A stretch of 20,405 nt of DNA from a virus, in IMG/VR virus record IMGVR_UViG_3300007541_000318, positions 1-20,405 of that record, one strand, 5' to 3'. The translations under genes and the position numbers were made by a program. The notes under the pieces are model-generated. The model was not told where the DNA came from and did not search any database. It worked only from the letters and a program-made list of their open reading frames with translations. Positions 1 through 7,578 of this stretch are shown in pieces. The stretch's first letter is position 1. Every line of letters begins with the position of its first letter.

Positions 1-2
1 CC

Positions 3-194
3 GTACAGCATACAAGTCGTGTAAGAACATGGGTACAAGCTCAAAAGAGATATACTATTTCTGGTATGGACGGAACAGAACCAATCAAGCAGCCTAGTCG
101 GAGCGATTTGGAAGATGGCTTCCGTTCCTTTTTGGATAGTGGCGGCTTCCAAGGCAAAAGACCAGACAATGATTCACGAAAAACAGATGCCTAA
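3..194 (+). CDS. C-terminal fragment of unidentified protein upstream of terL (5' truncated)
   Basis: The frame is open from the window edge to a TAA at 192-194 and gives 63 residues, with the start outside the window. The visible tail is hydrophilic, with an aromatic patch near the beginning and a segment reading DLEDGFRSFLDSGGF, then a charged end. The stop shares its last base with the ATG of the terminase gene (TAATG), so the two are probably translationally coupled. In T4 the gene before the large terminase is the small terminase subunit gp16. That is a positional guess only, since nothing in these 63 residues identifies it. Confidence 0.6.
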   Translation, partial: VQHTSRVRTWVQAQKRYTISGMDGTEPIKQPSRSDLEDGFRSFLDSGGFQGKRPDNDSRKTDA

Positions 195-1777
195 TGGTTG
201 TACAATTAACCAAAAAAGAAATAATCAAAGAGGTAGTTAAATCTGGTAAAGACCCTGTTTATTTCATTAATAATTATTGTAGGATTTCCCATCCTCTTAA
301 AGGTTTAATTCCTTTTAAAACTTTTGATTACCAAGACGAGTTACTAGAAGATTTTAATGATCACCGCTTTACAGTAATTCTAAAAGCAAGACAGCTTGGT
401 ATTTCTACGATTGTTGCTGCCTATGTTGTGTGGCTAATGCTTTTCCACCGCGACAAGAATATTCTTGTCATGGCAACTAAATTCAGCACGGCAGCCAACT
501 TAGTTAAAAAAGTAAAGATGATTATGCGGAACTTGCCTGATTGGATTCGCATTGCAAACATCTCAATCGATAATAGAACAAGCTTTGAGCTTTCAAATGG
601 CTCTCAGATTAAAGCAACATCCACGTCAGGTGATGCTGGTCGTTCCGAAGCACTCTCACTTCTCGTCATTGATGAGGCTGCACACGTTGATGGACTAGAT
701 AAACTTTGGACTGGTTTGTATCCAACGCTATCAACAGGTGGCCGCTGTATTGCTCTATCCACCCCTAACGGTGTTGGTAACTGGTTTCATAAAACATATG
801 TTGAAGCTGAGCAGGAAGAGAATAAGTTCAAACCAATCTGTCTACCTTGGAATGTACACCCAGAGAGAGACCAAGCTTGGTTTGAAGAAGAAACAAAGAA
901 TATGTCTCGCAGACAGATTGCTCAAGAGCTTGAATGTAATTTCAATACATCAGGCGAAACTGTACTTCACCCTGATGATCTGGAAAGAATACAAAACAGC
1001 ATAGTAGATCCGAAACATAGAACTGGTTTTGATAGAAACTATTGGATCTGGGAAGAGTATCAAGCTGATAGTAATTACATGGTTGTGGCAGACGTTGCTC
1101 GCGGTGATGGAGCAGACTATTCTGTTTTTCATGTTTTCAAGCTTGAAACAATGGAAGTAATAGCGGAATATCAAGGAAAGCCTTCACTCGATATGTATGC
1201 CAATGTTCTTAACCAAGTTGGGAAAGAATACGGTGATGCTCTTATGGTTGTCGAAAATGTCGGTATTGGAATTTCTGTTTTAGAAAAACTCGTTGAGCTT
1301 GAGTATCCAAATATTTATTACTCTATAAAAGGTACTCATGAATATGTTGACCCCGCTTCAGCAAACTTAAGCAGGAATGCTGTAGCTGGTTTTACCACTT
1401 CTTCCAAAACAAGACCACTGATTGTTGCTAAGCTTGAAGAATTTATAAGAAATAAACTAATTAACACATATTCTGTTCGTTTGTTTAATGAGTTTAAGAC
1501 TTTTGTTTGGAATAATGGGAAGCCACAGGCGATGCGAACTTATCATGACGATCTAGTCATGTCTTTAGCTATCGGTTGTTGGGTAAGAGATACTGCATTG
1601 ACAGTTAATCAAAGAAATGTTAATTATAAGAAAGCATGCTTAGAATCTATCATATTTAGTAATACAAAAATCAATACACAGATACCGGGACAGCTTGGTT
1701 ATGATAAAGACTTCGCTCAAAAAATGAAAGAACAACATACTGAATATCAACAATATTCATGGCTCTTAAAAGGATAG
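194..1777 (+). CDS. terL: Terminase large subunit (T4 gp17-like DNA-packaging ATPase/nuclease)
   Basis: This is the motor that pumps genome DNA through the portal and cuts concatemers. It has 527 aa against about 610 in T4 gp17. The N-terminal ATPase shows a Q-like motif TFDYQDEL (43-50), a Walker A variant KARQLGIST (64-72), a Walker B with catalytic Glu LLVIDEA (156-162), and a coupling motif STPNG (189-193). The C-terminal RNase H-like nuclease has its acidic residues in VVADVARGDGADYS (D300), VVENVGIG (E354) and YHDDLVMSLAI (D452/D453). The ATG at 194 lacks a clear Shine-Dalgarno and overlaps the upstream stop by one base, which suggests coupling. The portal gene follows 4 bases after its stop. 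The identification is secure. Unlike T4, no sheath or tube genes stand between it and the portal. Confidence 0.97.
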   Translation: MVVQLTKKEIIKEVVKSGKDPVYFINNYCRISHPLKGLIPFKTFDYQDELLEDFNDHRFTVILKARQLGISTIVAAYVVWLMLFHRDKNILVMATKFSTAANLVKKVKMIMRNLPDWIRIANISIDNRTSFELSNGSQIKATSTSGDAGRSEALSLLVIDEAAHVDGLDKLWTGLYPTLSTGGRCIALSTPNGVGNWFHKTYVEAEQEENKFKPICLPWNVHPERDQAWFEEETKNMSRRQIAQELECNFNTSGETVLHPDDLERIQNSIVDPKHRTGFDRNYWIWEEYQADSNYMVVADVARGDGADYSVFHVFKLETMEVIAEYQGKPSLDMYANVLNQVGKEYGDALMVVENVGIGISVLEKLVELEYPNIYYSIKGTHEYVDPASANLSRNAVAGFTTSSKTRPLIVAKLEEFIRNKLINTYSVRLFNEFKTFVWNNGKPQAMRTYHDDLVMSLAIGCWVRDTALTVNQRNVNYKKACLESIIFSNTKINTQIPGQLGYDKDFAQKMKEQHTEYQQYSWLLKG

Positions 1778-1781
1778 TTAA

Positions 1782-3740
1782 ATGGCTGATCAAAAAAGAA
1801 ATCCAAGAAATGTAGAATCTAATTTATTTAGAAGGCTTACTAAGCTTTTCTCTGGTCCAATAACGAACTACCGTTCACAGATCACAAGAGACTATAAAAG
1901 ATCACAGTTAGATTATTACGCTACGAGATTTAAGAGTGCATCAGGGCAACAGTTTAAGAAAAGTGGTTATGATCCATTTTCACAAATTAACACTGCTGCT
2001 ATGGCCAACCAGAGAAGAGCAGAAAGGTATACTGATTTTGATCAGATGGAGTATACTCCAGAAATTGCATCGGCCCTTGATATATACGCAGATGAGATGA
2101 CAACACACTCATCTTTGCAGCCTATGCTGTCTATTAAGTGCTCCAATGCAGAAATAAAAGCAATACTAACAACACTTTATCAAAACATCTTAAATATTGA
2201 ATATAATCTGTTTGGTTGGTCTCGTACAATGTGCAAGTATGGAGACTATTTTTTGTATCTAGACATAGATGAGAAATTAGGAATTAAGAGCGTTATTGGT
2301 CTTCCATCTGCAGAAGTCGAGAGACTGGAAGGAGAAGATAAGACAAATCCAAATTATGTTCAGTTTCAATGGAACTCAGCCGGCATGACTCTTGAGAACT
2401 GGCAGGTCGCTCACTTCCGTATTCTAGGAAATGACAAGTATACTCCATATGGCACTTCTGTTCTTGAAGCTGCTAGGCGTATATGGAGACAGCTTATTCT
2501 AATGGAAGACGCAATGATGGCTTACCGAGTTGTCCGCGCACCAGAAAGAAGAGTATTTTATGTAGACGTTGGCAATATTCCTCCATCTGATGTTGAGCAA
2601 TACATGCAAAAAGTCATGACTCAGATGAAGCGAAATCAACTTGTAAACGCTCAAACTGGCCGTGTTGATCTTCGTTATAATCCGTCGAGCGTCGAGGAAG
2701 ATTATTTCATTCCAGTTAGAGGCGATACTTCTTCCAAGGTAGAGACTTTAACAGGAGGACAGAACACAGCAGCCATTGATGATGTTAAATATTTGAGAGA
2801 TAAATTGTTTTCTGCTCTCAAGATTCCTGCTGCATACTTGACGCAAGGCGATGCTGTCAACGAGGACAAGACAACACTTGCCCAGAAGGACATTCGTTTC
2901 GCAAGAACAATCCAAAGATTGCAAAGAGCAGTTGTTTCTGAACTAGAAAAGATTGGCATTATTCACCTGTATACACTTGGCTTTAGGGGTGACGATCTTT
3001 TGAACTTTAAGTTATTCCTCAACAACCCTTCAAAGATTGCGGAGCTTCAAGAACTAGAACATTGGAAAGCAAAATTTGAAATTGCAAGCAATGCAGTCGA
3101 AGGCTACTTCAGTCGTAGGTGGATTTCAGAACATCTTTTCAGTATGACAGAAGAAGAGTTCTTGAGAAACCAGAGAGAACTTTTCTATGATAAGAAATAT
3201 GACGCTCAACTCAATGCTGCGGCAGAAGCGGCTGGACAGGCAGAGGCCAATCGAATTGCGCCACCGTCTGACGGAGGCTTGTTTGGCGGTGGTGACCTCG
3301 GTGGTGCTCCACCGGAAACAGAAGCTGGAGGGGAGCTTCCGGGTGGCGCAGCTGGAGGAGGAGAACCAACTGGAGCAGACACTGGAGGCGCAGCAACTGA
3401 AGAGCCAGCCGGCGCAGAGGCTGGGACCGGCTCATCCTTACTGGCAGTACCGCCAGCAAAGAGAGATATTGATGAGGAGGATGGAAGAAAAACAGCTAAA
3501 AAACCATCTGGCTATGGGCGATCAAAGAGTATGCGCAACACAGCAACAGGAGAATTTGGTACTTCTAGAACAATAAATCTTGGTTGGAGTGGGGTAAATG
3601 GTATGAAACCCCTTTCTCAAGGGATTGTTGAAGAAGAAGCTTCTATTTATGAAAGAAGGCAACTTTTAGAAGAAAGGTCTATTCTGCAGACAAACGATGA
3701 AATCCAAAAGCTTTTAAAAGGCTTAGAAACAAAGGAATAA
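1782..3740 (+). CDS. gp20: Portal protein (T4 gp20-like) with low-complexity C-terminal extension
   Basis: The portal is a dodecamer at the special capsid vertex. It nucleates prohead assembly and is the DNA entry channel and terminase docking site. Residues about 25-470 carry the gp20-type core, including the region around WQVAHFRILGNDKYTPYGTS (207-226), RRIWRQLILMEDAMMAYRVV (232-251) and SALKIPAAYLTQG (344-356). At 652 aa it is about 130 longer than T4 gp20. The excess is C-terminal: residues about 478-556 are Ala/Gly/Glu/Pro-rich and disordered-looking, followed by a basic segment (560-586) and a short helical charged end. The ribosome site AAAAGGA overlaps the last codons of terL, 7-8 bases before the ATG. 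The core is certain and the role of the tail is unknown. Confidence 0.95.
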   Translation: MADQKRNPRNVESNLFRRLTKLFSGPITNYRSQITRDYKRSQLDYYATRFKSASGQQFKKSGYDPFSQINTAAMANQRRAERYTDFDQMEYTPEIASALDIYADEMTTHSSLQPMLSIKCSNAEIKAILTTLYQNILNIEYNLFGWSRTMCKYGDYFLYLDIDEKLGIKSVIGLPSAEVERLEGEDKTNPNYVQFQWNSAGMTLENWQVAHFRILGNDKYTPYGTSVLEAARRIWRQLILMEDAMMAYRVVRAPERRVFYVDVGNIPPSDVEQYMQKVMTQMKRNQLVNAQTGRVDLRYNPSSVEEDYFIPVRGDTSSKVETLTGGQNTAAIDDVKYLRDKLFSALKIPAAYLTQGDAVNEDKTTLAQKDIRFARTIQRLQRAVVSELEKIGIIHLYTLGFRGDDLLNFKLFLNNPSKIAELQELEHWKAKFEIASNAVEGYFSRRWISEHLFSMTEEEFLRNQRELFYDKKYDAQLNAAAEAAGQAEANRIAPPSDGGLFGGGDLGGAPPETEAGGELPGGAAGGGEPTGADTGGAATEEPAGAEAGTGSSLLAVPPAKRDIDEEDGRKTAKKPSGYGRSKSMRNTATGEFGTSRTINLGWSGVNGMKPLSQGIVEEEASIYERRQLLEERSILQTNDEIQKLLKGLETKE

Positions 3741-3746
3741 ATTATT

Positions 3747-4571
3747 ATGAGGCACAATAAAAAGAGAAATACTGCTTTTTTATTTGAAACTTTAATATGC
3801 GAGTTAACCAAAGCTATTGTATATGGGGACTTGCAGAAGCAGAAGGTTACAAGAAGCATTATCTCTAAGTACTTCTCCAAAGGCATGCCTCTGCATGAAA
3901 ACCTGTCTACATATATGACAATACTTGATACTAGAGGTGAAGAGAAGAACTTTGCAGAAAGAATTTTAAATGAGATGAAGTCGCAGAGAAAGTTCATTTT
4001 GGACGATACAGTGTTTGAAAGTCAGTCTGAGTTAATAAAAGATATGAATGTTGAGTATTCAAGAAATGTGTTTTCAAACTTTGTTCCAAATTATAAGAGC
4101 CTAGCAACAATCGCTCAGATGTTCAATCAAGAAATGCCAATAAAAGAAAAGGTTCTTCTTGAGACAAAGATTATAAATTTTATGTGCTCTGAACCGGAAG
4201 CAAGGAAAGAGGAAAACTTACAGCCTATAGATAATTTAGTTTACAAAACATTTGTTCAAAAGTTTAACGATAAATACTCTGATTCCCTCCTTAGCGAACA
4301 AAAAGTTCTTCTAAATCGTTTTGTTGGCTCGTTCCAAGATAATGGATTAGAACTCAAAATCTTTTTAAATAGTGAAGTTGGAAGACTAAAAGAAGCTATG
4401 ACTAAATGCTTGGAGGTGAGAGAGATAGTTGAAGATCAAGCGATGCTTCAGAATGCAAAAAGAATTATTGAAGAACTTAGCAGTTTCTCTACAAGAGAAA
4501 TAGATGACTCTATGATCAAATCAGTGTTGAAAATTCAAGAGCTAGTTAAGGAACTTGAGCATGGCAATTAA
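3747..4571 (+). CDS. Uncharacterised 274-aa protein between portal and protease
   Basis: I do not recognise an established function. The protein is soluble and predicted mostly helical, with no membrane segment or signal peptide. The N-terminus RHNKKRNTAFLFETLI followed by a Thr/Lys-rich helix looks like the conserved end of a family seen beside the portal in marine T4-like phages, but that is from memory. The C-terminal third is charged and helical, possibly coiled coil (about 205-272). AAGGAA at 3732-3737 lies 9 bases before the ATG. Its 3' end overlaps the next gene by 11 bases, so the pair is probably co-translated. In T4 the corresponding slot between genes 20 and 21 holds core proteins 67 and 68. 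A prohead role is possible by position only. Confidence 0.85.
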   Translation: MRHNKKRNTAFLFETLICELTKAIVYGDLQKQKVTRSIISKYFSKGMPLHENLSTYMTILDTRGEEKNFAERILNEMKSQRKFILDDTVFESQSELIKDMNVEYSRNVFSNFVPNYKSLATIAQMFNQEMPIKEKVLLETKIINFMCSEPEARKEENLQPIDNLVYKTFVQKFNDKYSDSLLSEQKVLLNRFVGSFQDNGLELKIFLNSEVGRLKEAMTKCLEVREIVEDQAMLQNAKRIIEELSSFSTREIDDSMIKSVLKIQELVKELEHGN

Positions 4572-5136
4572 AATAAAAGTAAGCTCTAAGAAGAGAGACG
4601 AAAAACCAAAAGAAGCCCAAAAGCCAAATATCAAGTTGCAACTTGATATAAGAAGAACACTTGATGATAATTTAATTATCTCGGATCATCCTGATGTTGA
4701 TATTGTTGTTTACATAAAAGAAAGTAAAATTGTTCTTTTTCCGAAGGAAGTGCTAAGTGAGGTTGTGTATGATACACAAGATCGCTTCTTTAAATTTATG
4801 GAAAAGAAAGGAATTGTTAATCCAGAAACAGTTAGAGGTGGAAACACGTATGGTTCAATGGAAGGCTTGTTTCTTTCTGGCGACGGTGGGAAAGAAGAAT
4901 CTTTGCCACTTGTTATTTTAAATATAGAAAATTTCATTGATCAAGAAAGGCCACATTTTGAGTATGTTGAAAAATATAAAAAGATGGAAGATGAAGAGCT
5001 TCTTGAGCCCAGCGAAGAAGATTCGACAAATCTAGGTGAAGTTCCACAAGAAGAGACAAAGGGAAGTATTCGACCCGGCTATGGTGGAACGCGATCATAT
5101 TATTTAAGTTATCTTTACGAGGCTCTTGGGTTGTGA
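4561..5136 (+). CDS. Uncharacterised 191-aa acidic protein downstream of the 274-aa gene
   Basis: Function not recognised. The start is taken as the ATG at 4561 rather than the in-frame TTG at 4555, because AUG is preferred and the product then begins AIKIKVSSKK. The N-terminus (to residue about 26) is Lys-rich and likely disordered. The middle (about 27-140) looks like a compact alpha/beta domain with strands such as VDIVVYIKESKIVLFP. The C-terminus has an acidic stretch (about 143-165) and ends in an aromatic SYYLSYLYEALGL helix. The gene overlaps its upstream neighbour by 11 bases, and its TGA overlaps the GTG start of the kinase-like gene. These three genes therefore form a translationally coupled run. 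Confidence 0.82.
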   Translation: MAIKIKVSSKKRDEKPKEAQKPNIKLQLDIRRTLDDNLIISDHPDVDIVVYIKESKIVLFPKEVLSEVVYDTQDRFFKFMEKKGIVNPETVRGGNTYGSMEGLFLSGDGGKEESLPLVILNIENFIDQERPHFEYVEKYKKMEDEELLEPSEEDSTNLGEVPQEETKGSIRPGYGGTRSYYLSYLYEALGL

Positions 5137-5825
5137 AGCTCTTACTTGAAAATTGGAAGAACTTCATAAATGAAACAATAACATTTGGGATCTCCAAAGA
5201 TATTGATAAAGATACGCTTGCTAAGATTTTTAAATGGGCAAATGTTTCAGACACTTCAAATATCGAGCATATAGGTTCTGCCTCTATGGGAAGTGCCTAT
5301 AGGATAGATCAAAACAAAGTTTTAAAGATAACAAATGATATGTCTGAAGCAAACAGCGCTGGGATTTTAATTAAATCTGGCTTATCGCACCCAAACGTTT
5401 ATCAAGTTTATAAAGTTGGTAAGTTTTTAGCAGATGGCAGACCAAGGTATGCTTTAGTGTTGGAGCTTTTACAACAGCCAACCGAACAGATGAAGTATGC
5501 AATGAGTTCTATTGATTCTCTAGTAAGACTAGGTAGATCTGGTGAGGGCCTATATTCTTGGGGCGGCTTTGGTAAAGATCCAAACTTAGATAAGAGAATA
5601 GATATTATAGCTATAGATGGCGAAAGTCGCCACGGCTACAATAAAGAGGAAATAAAATCCCACATTGATAAGCTAGCATCTGGTCTTACTTTTCTAAAAA
5701 AGAATGGAATAAGATTCTCAGATTTAAAAGCTTCCAACGTCCTGCAAAGAGATGGCGAGCCCGTGATCATAGATCTAGGAAGAGTTGGTCTTAGTAGGTA
5801 TGTTGATATCGAAACTATTGATTAA
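5133..5825 (+). CDS. Small protein-kinase-like protein with T4-CTS-like N-terminus
   Basis: Predicted Ser/Thr-kinase-fold protein of 230 aa. Visible kinase signatures: a glycine-rich loop HIGSASMGSAY (46-56), a VLKI lysine (K65), a candidate helix-C Glu (E72), a hinge-like ALVLELL (107-113), a catalytic loop SDLKASN (196-202, with D197, K199, N202), and a DFG equivalent DLG (214-216). The HRD His-Arg are replaced by Phe-Ser, and only 14 residues follow DLG. The activation segment, APE motif and most of the C-lobe helices are therefore absent, making this a minimal or atypical kinase. The first 14 residues end in ENWKNFINE, resembling the T4 internal-protein targeting peptide with an I-N-E site. 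The start is a GTG overlapping the preceding stop (GTGA), with GAGG about 13 bases upstream. The fold call is good; activity and targets are unknown. Confidence 0.85.
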   Translation: MKLLLENWKNFINETITFGISKDIDKDTLAKIFKWANVSDTSNIEHIGSASMGSAYRIDQNKVLKITNDMSEANSAGILIKSGLSHPNVYQVYKVGKFLADGRPRYALVLELLQQPTEQMKYAMSSIDSLVRLGRSGEGLYSWGGFGKDPNLDKRIDIIAIDGESRHGYNKEEIKSHIDKLASGLTFLKKNGIRFSDLKASNVLQRDGEPVIIDLGRVGLSRYVDIETID

Positions 5826-5837
5826 TCTGGAGTAATA

Positions 5838-6146
5838 ATGGATTTATTATACTTTGTGTTGGCTGCTTATGGAATGACGCAGCTAATAGTTTATGGCTCA
5901 ATCTTCAACAAGATAAGGCCAACAAAAGAATGGCTATATGGTTTTGGAGAGTTGTTTAATTGTCCAATGTGTATGGGTTTTTGGGTTGGGGTCTTTTTAT
6001 GTGGTTTAAATGGCTTCACAGAACTATTTAATTATGATCATACTTTAGCAAATTATTTTGTTTTGGGCTGCTTAAGTTCTGGAACTTCATACATTCTAAA
6101 TATGGTTTTTGATGATAGCGGAATTAAAATTAGGAGTTCACAATGA
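5838..6146 (+). CDS. Small integral membrane protein, DUF1360-like
   Basis: A 102-aa protein with three predicted membrane helices: about residues 3-23, 43-62 and 69-90. A conserved-looking CPMCMGFWVG motif (C42 and C45) sits at the start of the second helix, the hallmark of the DUF1360 family of small phage and bacterial membrane proteins of unknown function. GGAG at 5829-5832 is placed 5 bases before the ATG. It follows the kinase-like gene by 12 bases and overlaps a mini-ORF at its stop (ATGA). It is presumably in the host inner membrane during infection; a lysis or superinfection role is possible but unsupported. Family assignment is from motif and topology recall, not a search. Confidence 0.85.
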   Translation: MDLLYFVLAAYGMTQLIVYGSIFNKIRPTKEWLYGFGELFNCPMCMGFWVGVFLCGLNGFTELFNYDHTLANYFVLGCLSSGTSYILNMVFDDSGIKIRSSQ

Positions 6147-6244
6147 CACGCATTCTAGCAAAGAGAAGTTGGTTTCTGCGTCCTGTTGCGCGCTGTTGTA
6201 AGGGAGCGAGTATCGAGCGGGTTGCGCCCGCTAATATTAATTAA
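6143..6244 (+). CDS. Candidate 33-aa basic mini-protein
   Basis: A short ORF begins at an ATG overlapping the upstream stop (ATGA at 6143-6146), with an excellent Shine-Dalgarno AGGAG at 6132-6136, six bases before the start. It ends with TAA at 6242-6244, just before the next gene's AAGGAA ribosome site. The product is cationic, with two adjacent Cys, beginning MTRILAKRSWFLRP. No homology is recognised. Local base composition is clearly more GC-rich than the neighbouring genes, and a perfect 6-bp inverted repeat sits inside its 3' half. It could instead be an untranslated spacer or structured RNA. Placement and start signals favour translation. Confidence 0.5.
   Translation: MTRILAKRSWFLRPVARCCKGASIERVAPANIN
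6216..6232 (+). other. GC-rich hairpin (6-bp stem, 5-nt loop)
   Basis: AGCGGG (6216-6221) and CCCGCT (6227-6232) are perfect inverted copies around TTGCG. The following bases AATATTAATTAA are AT-rich but not a T-run, so this is not a convincing intrinsic terminator. It may be an RNA stability or processing element, or a coding coincidence within the 33-codon ORF. Confidence 0.4.
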
Positions 6245-6257
6245 GGAAACATAAACT

Positions 6258-6569
6258 ATGAAGATTACGAAATCACAACTAAAACAGCTTATCAAGGAAG
6301 AACTTACAGCAGTTATGGAAGGTGAAGAGCTTTCCATAGATGCTCAAAAAATAAAAAGTTATGATTGGCCACGAGGGAAAACAAGCTTTGATGATGAAAA
6401 AGATGTACGTCCGAAGATCCAAGATGTTATTGGAAGCTTAGAAATATCAGAACCCGGAATGCTTAACTGGGATCGTTCAAAAGATCAGATTGTTTATCTT
6501 GGAAGAGATAAAAACACTGCATATTTCAAGACTTCAAATTCTGGTCACTACTACAAACTGGATATTTAA
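6258..6569 (+). CDS. 103-aa protein with SQLKQLIKEE-type N-terminus, possible prohead core protein
   Basis: Function not recognised. The N-terminus reads KITKSQLKQLIKEEL, a short amphipathic Lys/Leu/Glu helix. The same kind of peptide starts the proteins encoded at 7186 and 9585. It contains L-I-K-E, matching the T4 gp21 protease rule (L/I)-X-E. The rest (about 25-103) looks like a small beta-rich domain, ending in a run of strands (QIVYLGRDKNTAYFKTSN, then GHYYKLDI). The ribosome site AAGGAA precedes the ATG by about 10 bases. The protease gene starts 2 bases after its stop. Position next to the protease and the shared N-terminus suggest a processed internal head protein. This is inference. 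Confidence 0.85.
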   Translation: MKITKSQLKQLIKEELTAVMEGEELSIDAQKIKSYDWPRGKTSFDDEKDVRPKIQDVIGSLEISEPGMLNWDRSKDQIVYLGRDKNTAYFKTSNSGHYYKLDI

Positions 6570-6571
6570 TT

Positions 6572-7189
6572 ATGGGAAAACAACTTTTACGAGAATATTA
6601 TGAATTATGTGATGGTGGAGTTTGTCAAGATCTACTGACTGAAGCCGAAAAAAAGTATGTGGCTGAAGGTGGTATGATTCTTTCTGGCTGCATGCAGAAG
6701 TCTAATACACCAAATGGTAATGGACGTGTATATCCAGACAAAATCCTTCGAAGAGAAATCGATAATTATATGAAGCTCGTAAAAGAAAGAAGAGCTTTAG
6801 GAGAATTGGATCATCCAGATGACTCAGTAATCAACTTAAAAAATGCCTCACACATGGTTACTGATATATGGTGGGATGGCGATGCAGTCATGGGCAAGGT
6901 TAAAGTTCTTAATACTCCGTCTGGAAAGATCCTGCAAGCGCTTGTTAACGATGAATGCAAGCTTGGGATATCCTCAAGATCTCTTGGTTCGCTTGATGAA
7001 TCAAAGGGTCACGCTATTGTGCAAGAAGATCTGCAATTGATTTGTTTCGACTTCGTTTCTGAGCCTTCAACACCGGGCGCATTTATGAGTCCAAATGCTA
7101 GGATTAGCGAAGGAAAACAGCCTAACATATTTACAAGAGCAGATAAAATTAATCGTTTGTTAAACAGCATTGTTGGTGACTTTAAATGA
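6572..7189 (+). CDS. gp21: Prohead core protease (T4 gp21-like, peptidase family U35)
   Basis: This is the serine-type maturation protease that sits in the prohead core and trims scaffold, internal and capsid proteins before DNA packaging. It has 205 aa, close to T4 gp21 (212). Family signatures are GMILSGCMQKSNTPNGNGRVYP (in two pieces, 33-40 and 41-55), ALGELDHPDD with the presumed catalytic His (H81), KLGISSRSLGS with the nucleophile Ser in the 134-137 region, and CFDFVSEPSTPGAFM (159-172) with a conserved Asp. The N-terminal 25 residues include LLTE, a possible self-cleavage site. The Shine-Dalgarno is weak (GGA upstream). The TGA overlaps the ATG of the next gene (ATGA). Confident identification. 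Confidence 0.95.
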   Translation: MGKQLLREYYELCDGGVCQDLLTEAEKKYVAEGGMILSGCMQKSNTPNGNGRVYPDKILRREIDNYMKLVKERRALGELDHPDDSVINLKNASHMVTDIWWDGDAVMGKVKVLNTPSGKILQALVNDECKLGISSRSLGSLDESKGHAIVQEDLQLICFDFVSEPSTPGAFMSPNARISEGKQPNIFTRADKINRLLNSIVGDFK

Positions 7190-7569
7190 AGAAAAGTCAA
7201 CTTGAAATGTTGGTCCGAGAAGCCCTAGAAGAGGGCTTTTTTTGGGATAAGCTTGTTCCAAGTCTTGTTCCAAATCCAGAAATTTATAGAAAGCATCGTG
7301 AACAGGCACTCATAGATCGTGGTTTTAAGAGGGCTCCACTGCGCGATCCTTTAGCGTTACCCGGTGGAGAAGAAATAGACAAAGATACTGGAAAGACATA
7401 CGCAGAACTTACAGCTATCTGGAAAGCCAACGGCGGCGAACTGGACTATAGAGGTCGACCAAAAGAGATCGTTTATTATATTGATATCGATGGCATACGA
7501 AAAGAAAGAGAGCAATCGATTCCAATTGGAAGTTTGTCTCAAAAATTGAGAGCAGCAAGGAAAGTATAA
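7186..7569 (+). CDS. 127-aa candidate prohead internal protein with processed-type N-terminus
   Basis: Function not recognised. It begins KKSQLEMLVREALEEGFF, nearly the same peptide type as the proteins at 6258 and 9585. A consensus cleavage site L-E-E lies before G-F-F. The rest is hydrophilic and charged, with a strand segment EIVYYIDIDGI (about 94-104) and a basic C-terminus. The start overlaps the protease stop (ATGA), so it is translated together with the protease, as expected for a core component. It is followed by a 42-base gap holding a candidate promoter. Assignment as an internal head protein rests on position and N-terminal peptide only. Confidence 0.85.
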   Translation: MKKSQLEMLVREALEEGFFWDKLVPSLVPNPEIYRKHREQALIDRGFKRAPLRDPLALPGGEEIDKDTGKTYAELTAIWKANGGELDYRGRPKEIVYYIDIDGIRKEREQSIPIGSLSQKLRAARKV

Positions 7570-7578
7570 TTTTTCAGC

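Noticed and set aside
3187-3576. 129-codon + strand frame inside the portal gene
   Set aside because: It lies over the low-complexity Ala/Gly/Glu segment of the portal, has no ribosome site, and its composition is a frame-shifted echo of that repeat-like region.
4555-4557. TTG start for the 191-aa protein
   Set aside because: An ATG two codons later is in frame and gives the more typical start; the same reasoning rejects TTG 11857 for the scaffold.
5961-5980. CPMC in the membrane protein as a zinc finger or redox site
   Set aside because: Only one Cys pair is present and it borders a membrane helix, which matches the DUF1360-type motif better than a metal site.
6023-6030. ACTATTTA copy inside the DUF1360-like gene
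   Set aside because: Located mid-gene, more than 100 bases from any downstream start; treated as a chance coding match. A similar 7-of-8 match at 54-61 is rejected for the same reason.
6160-6235. Possible tRNA in the GC-rich patch
   Set aside because: AGCGG-GTTGCGC-CCGCT has T-arm dimensions, but the loop does not match TTCRANY, and no matching acceptor, D or anticodon arms can be drawn.
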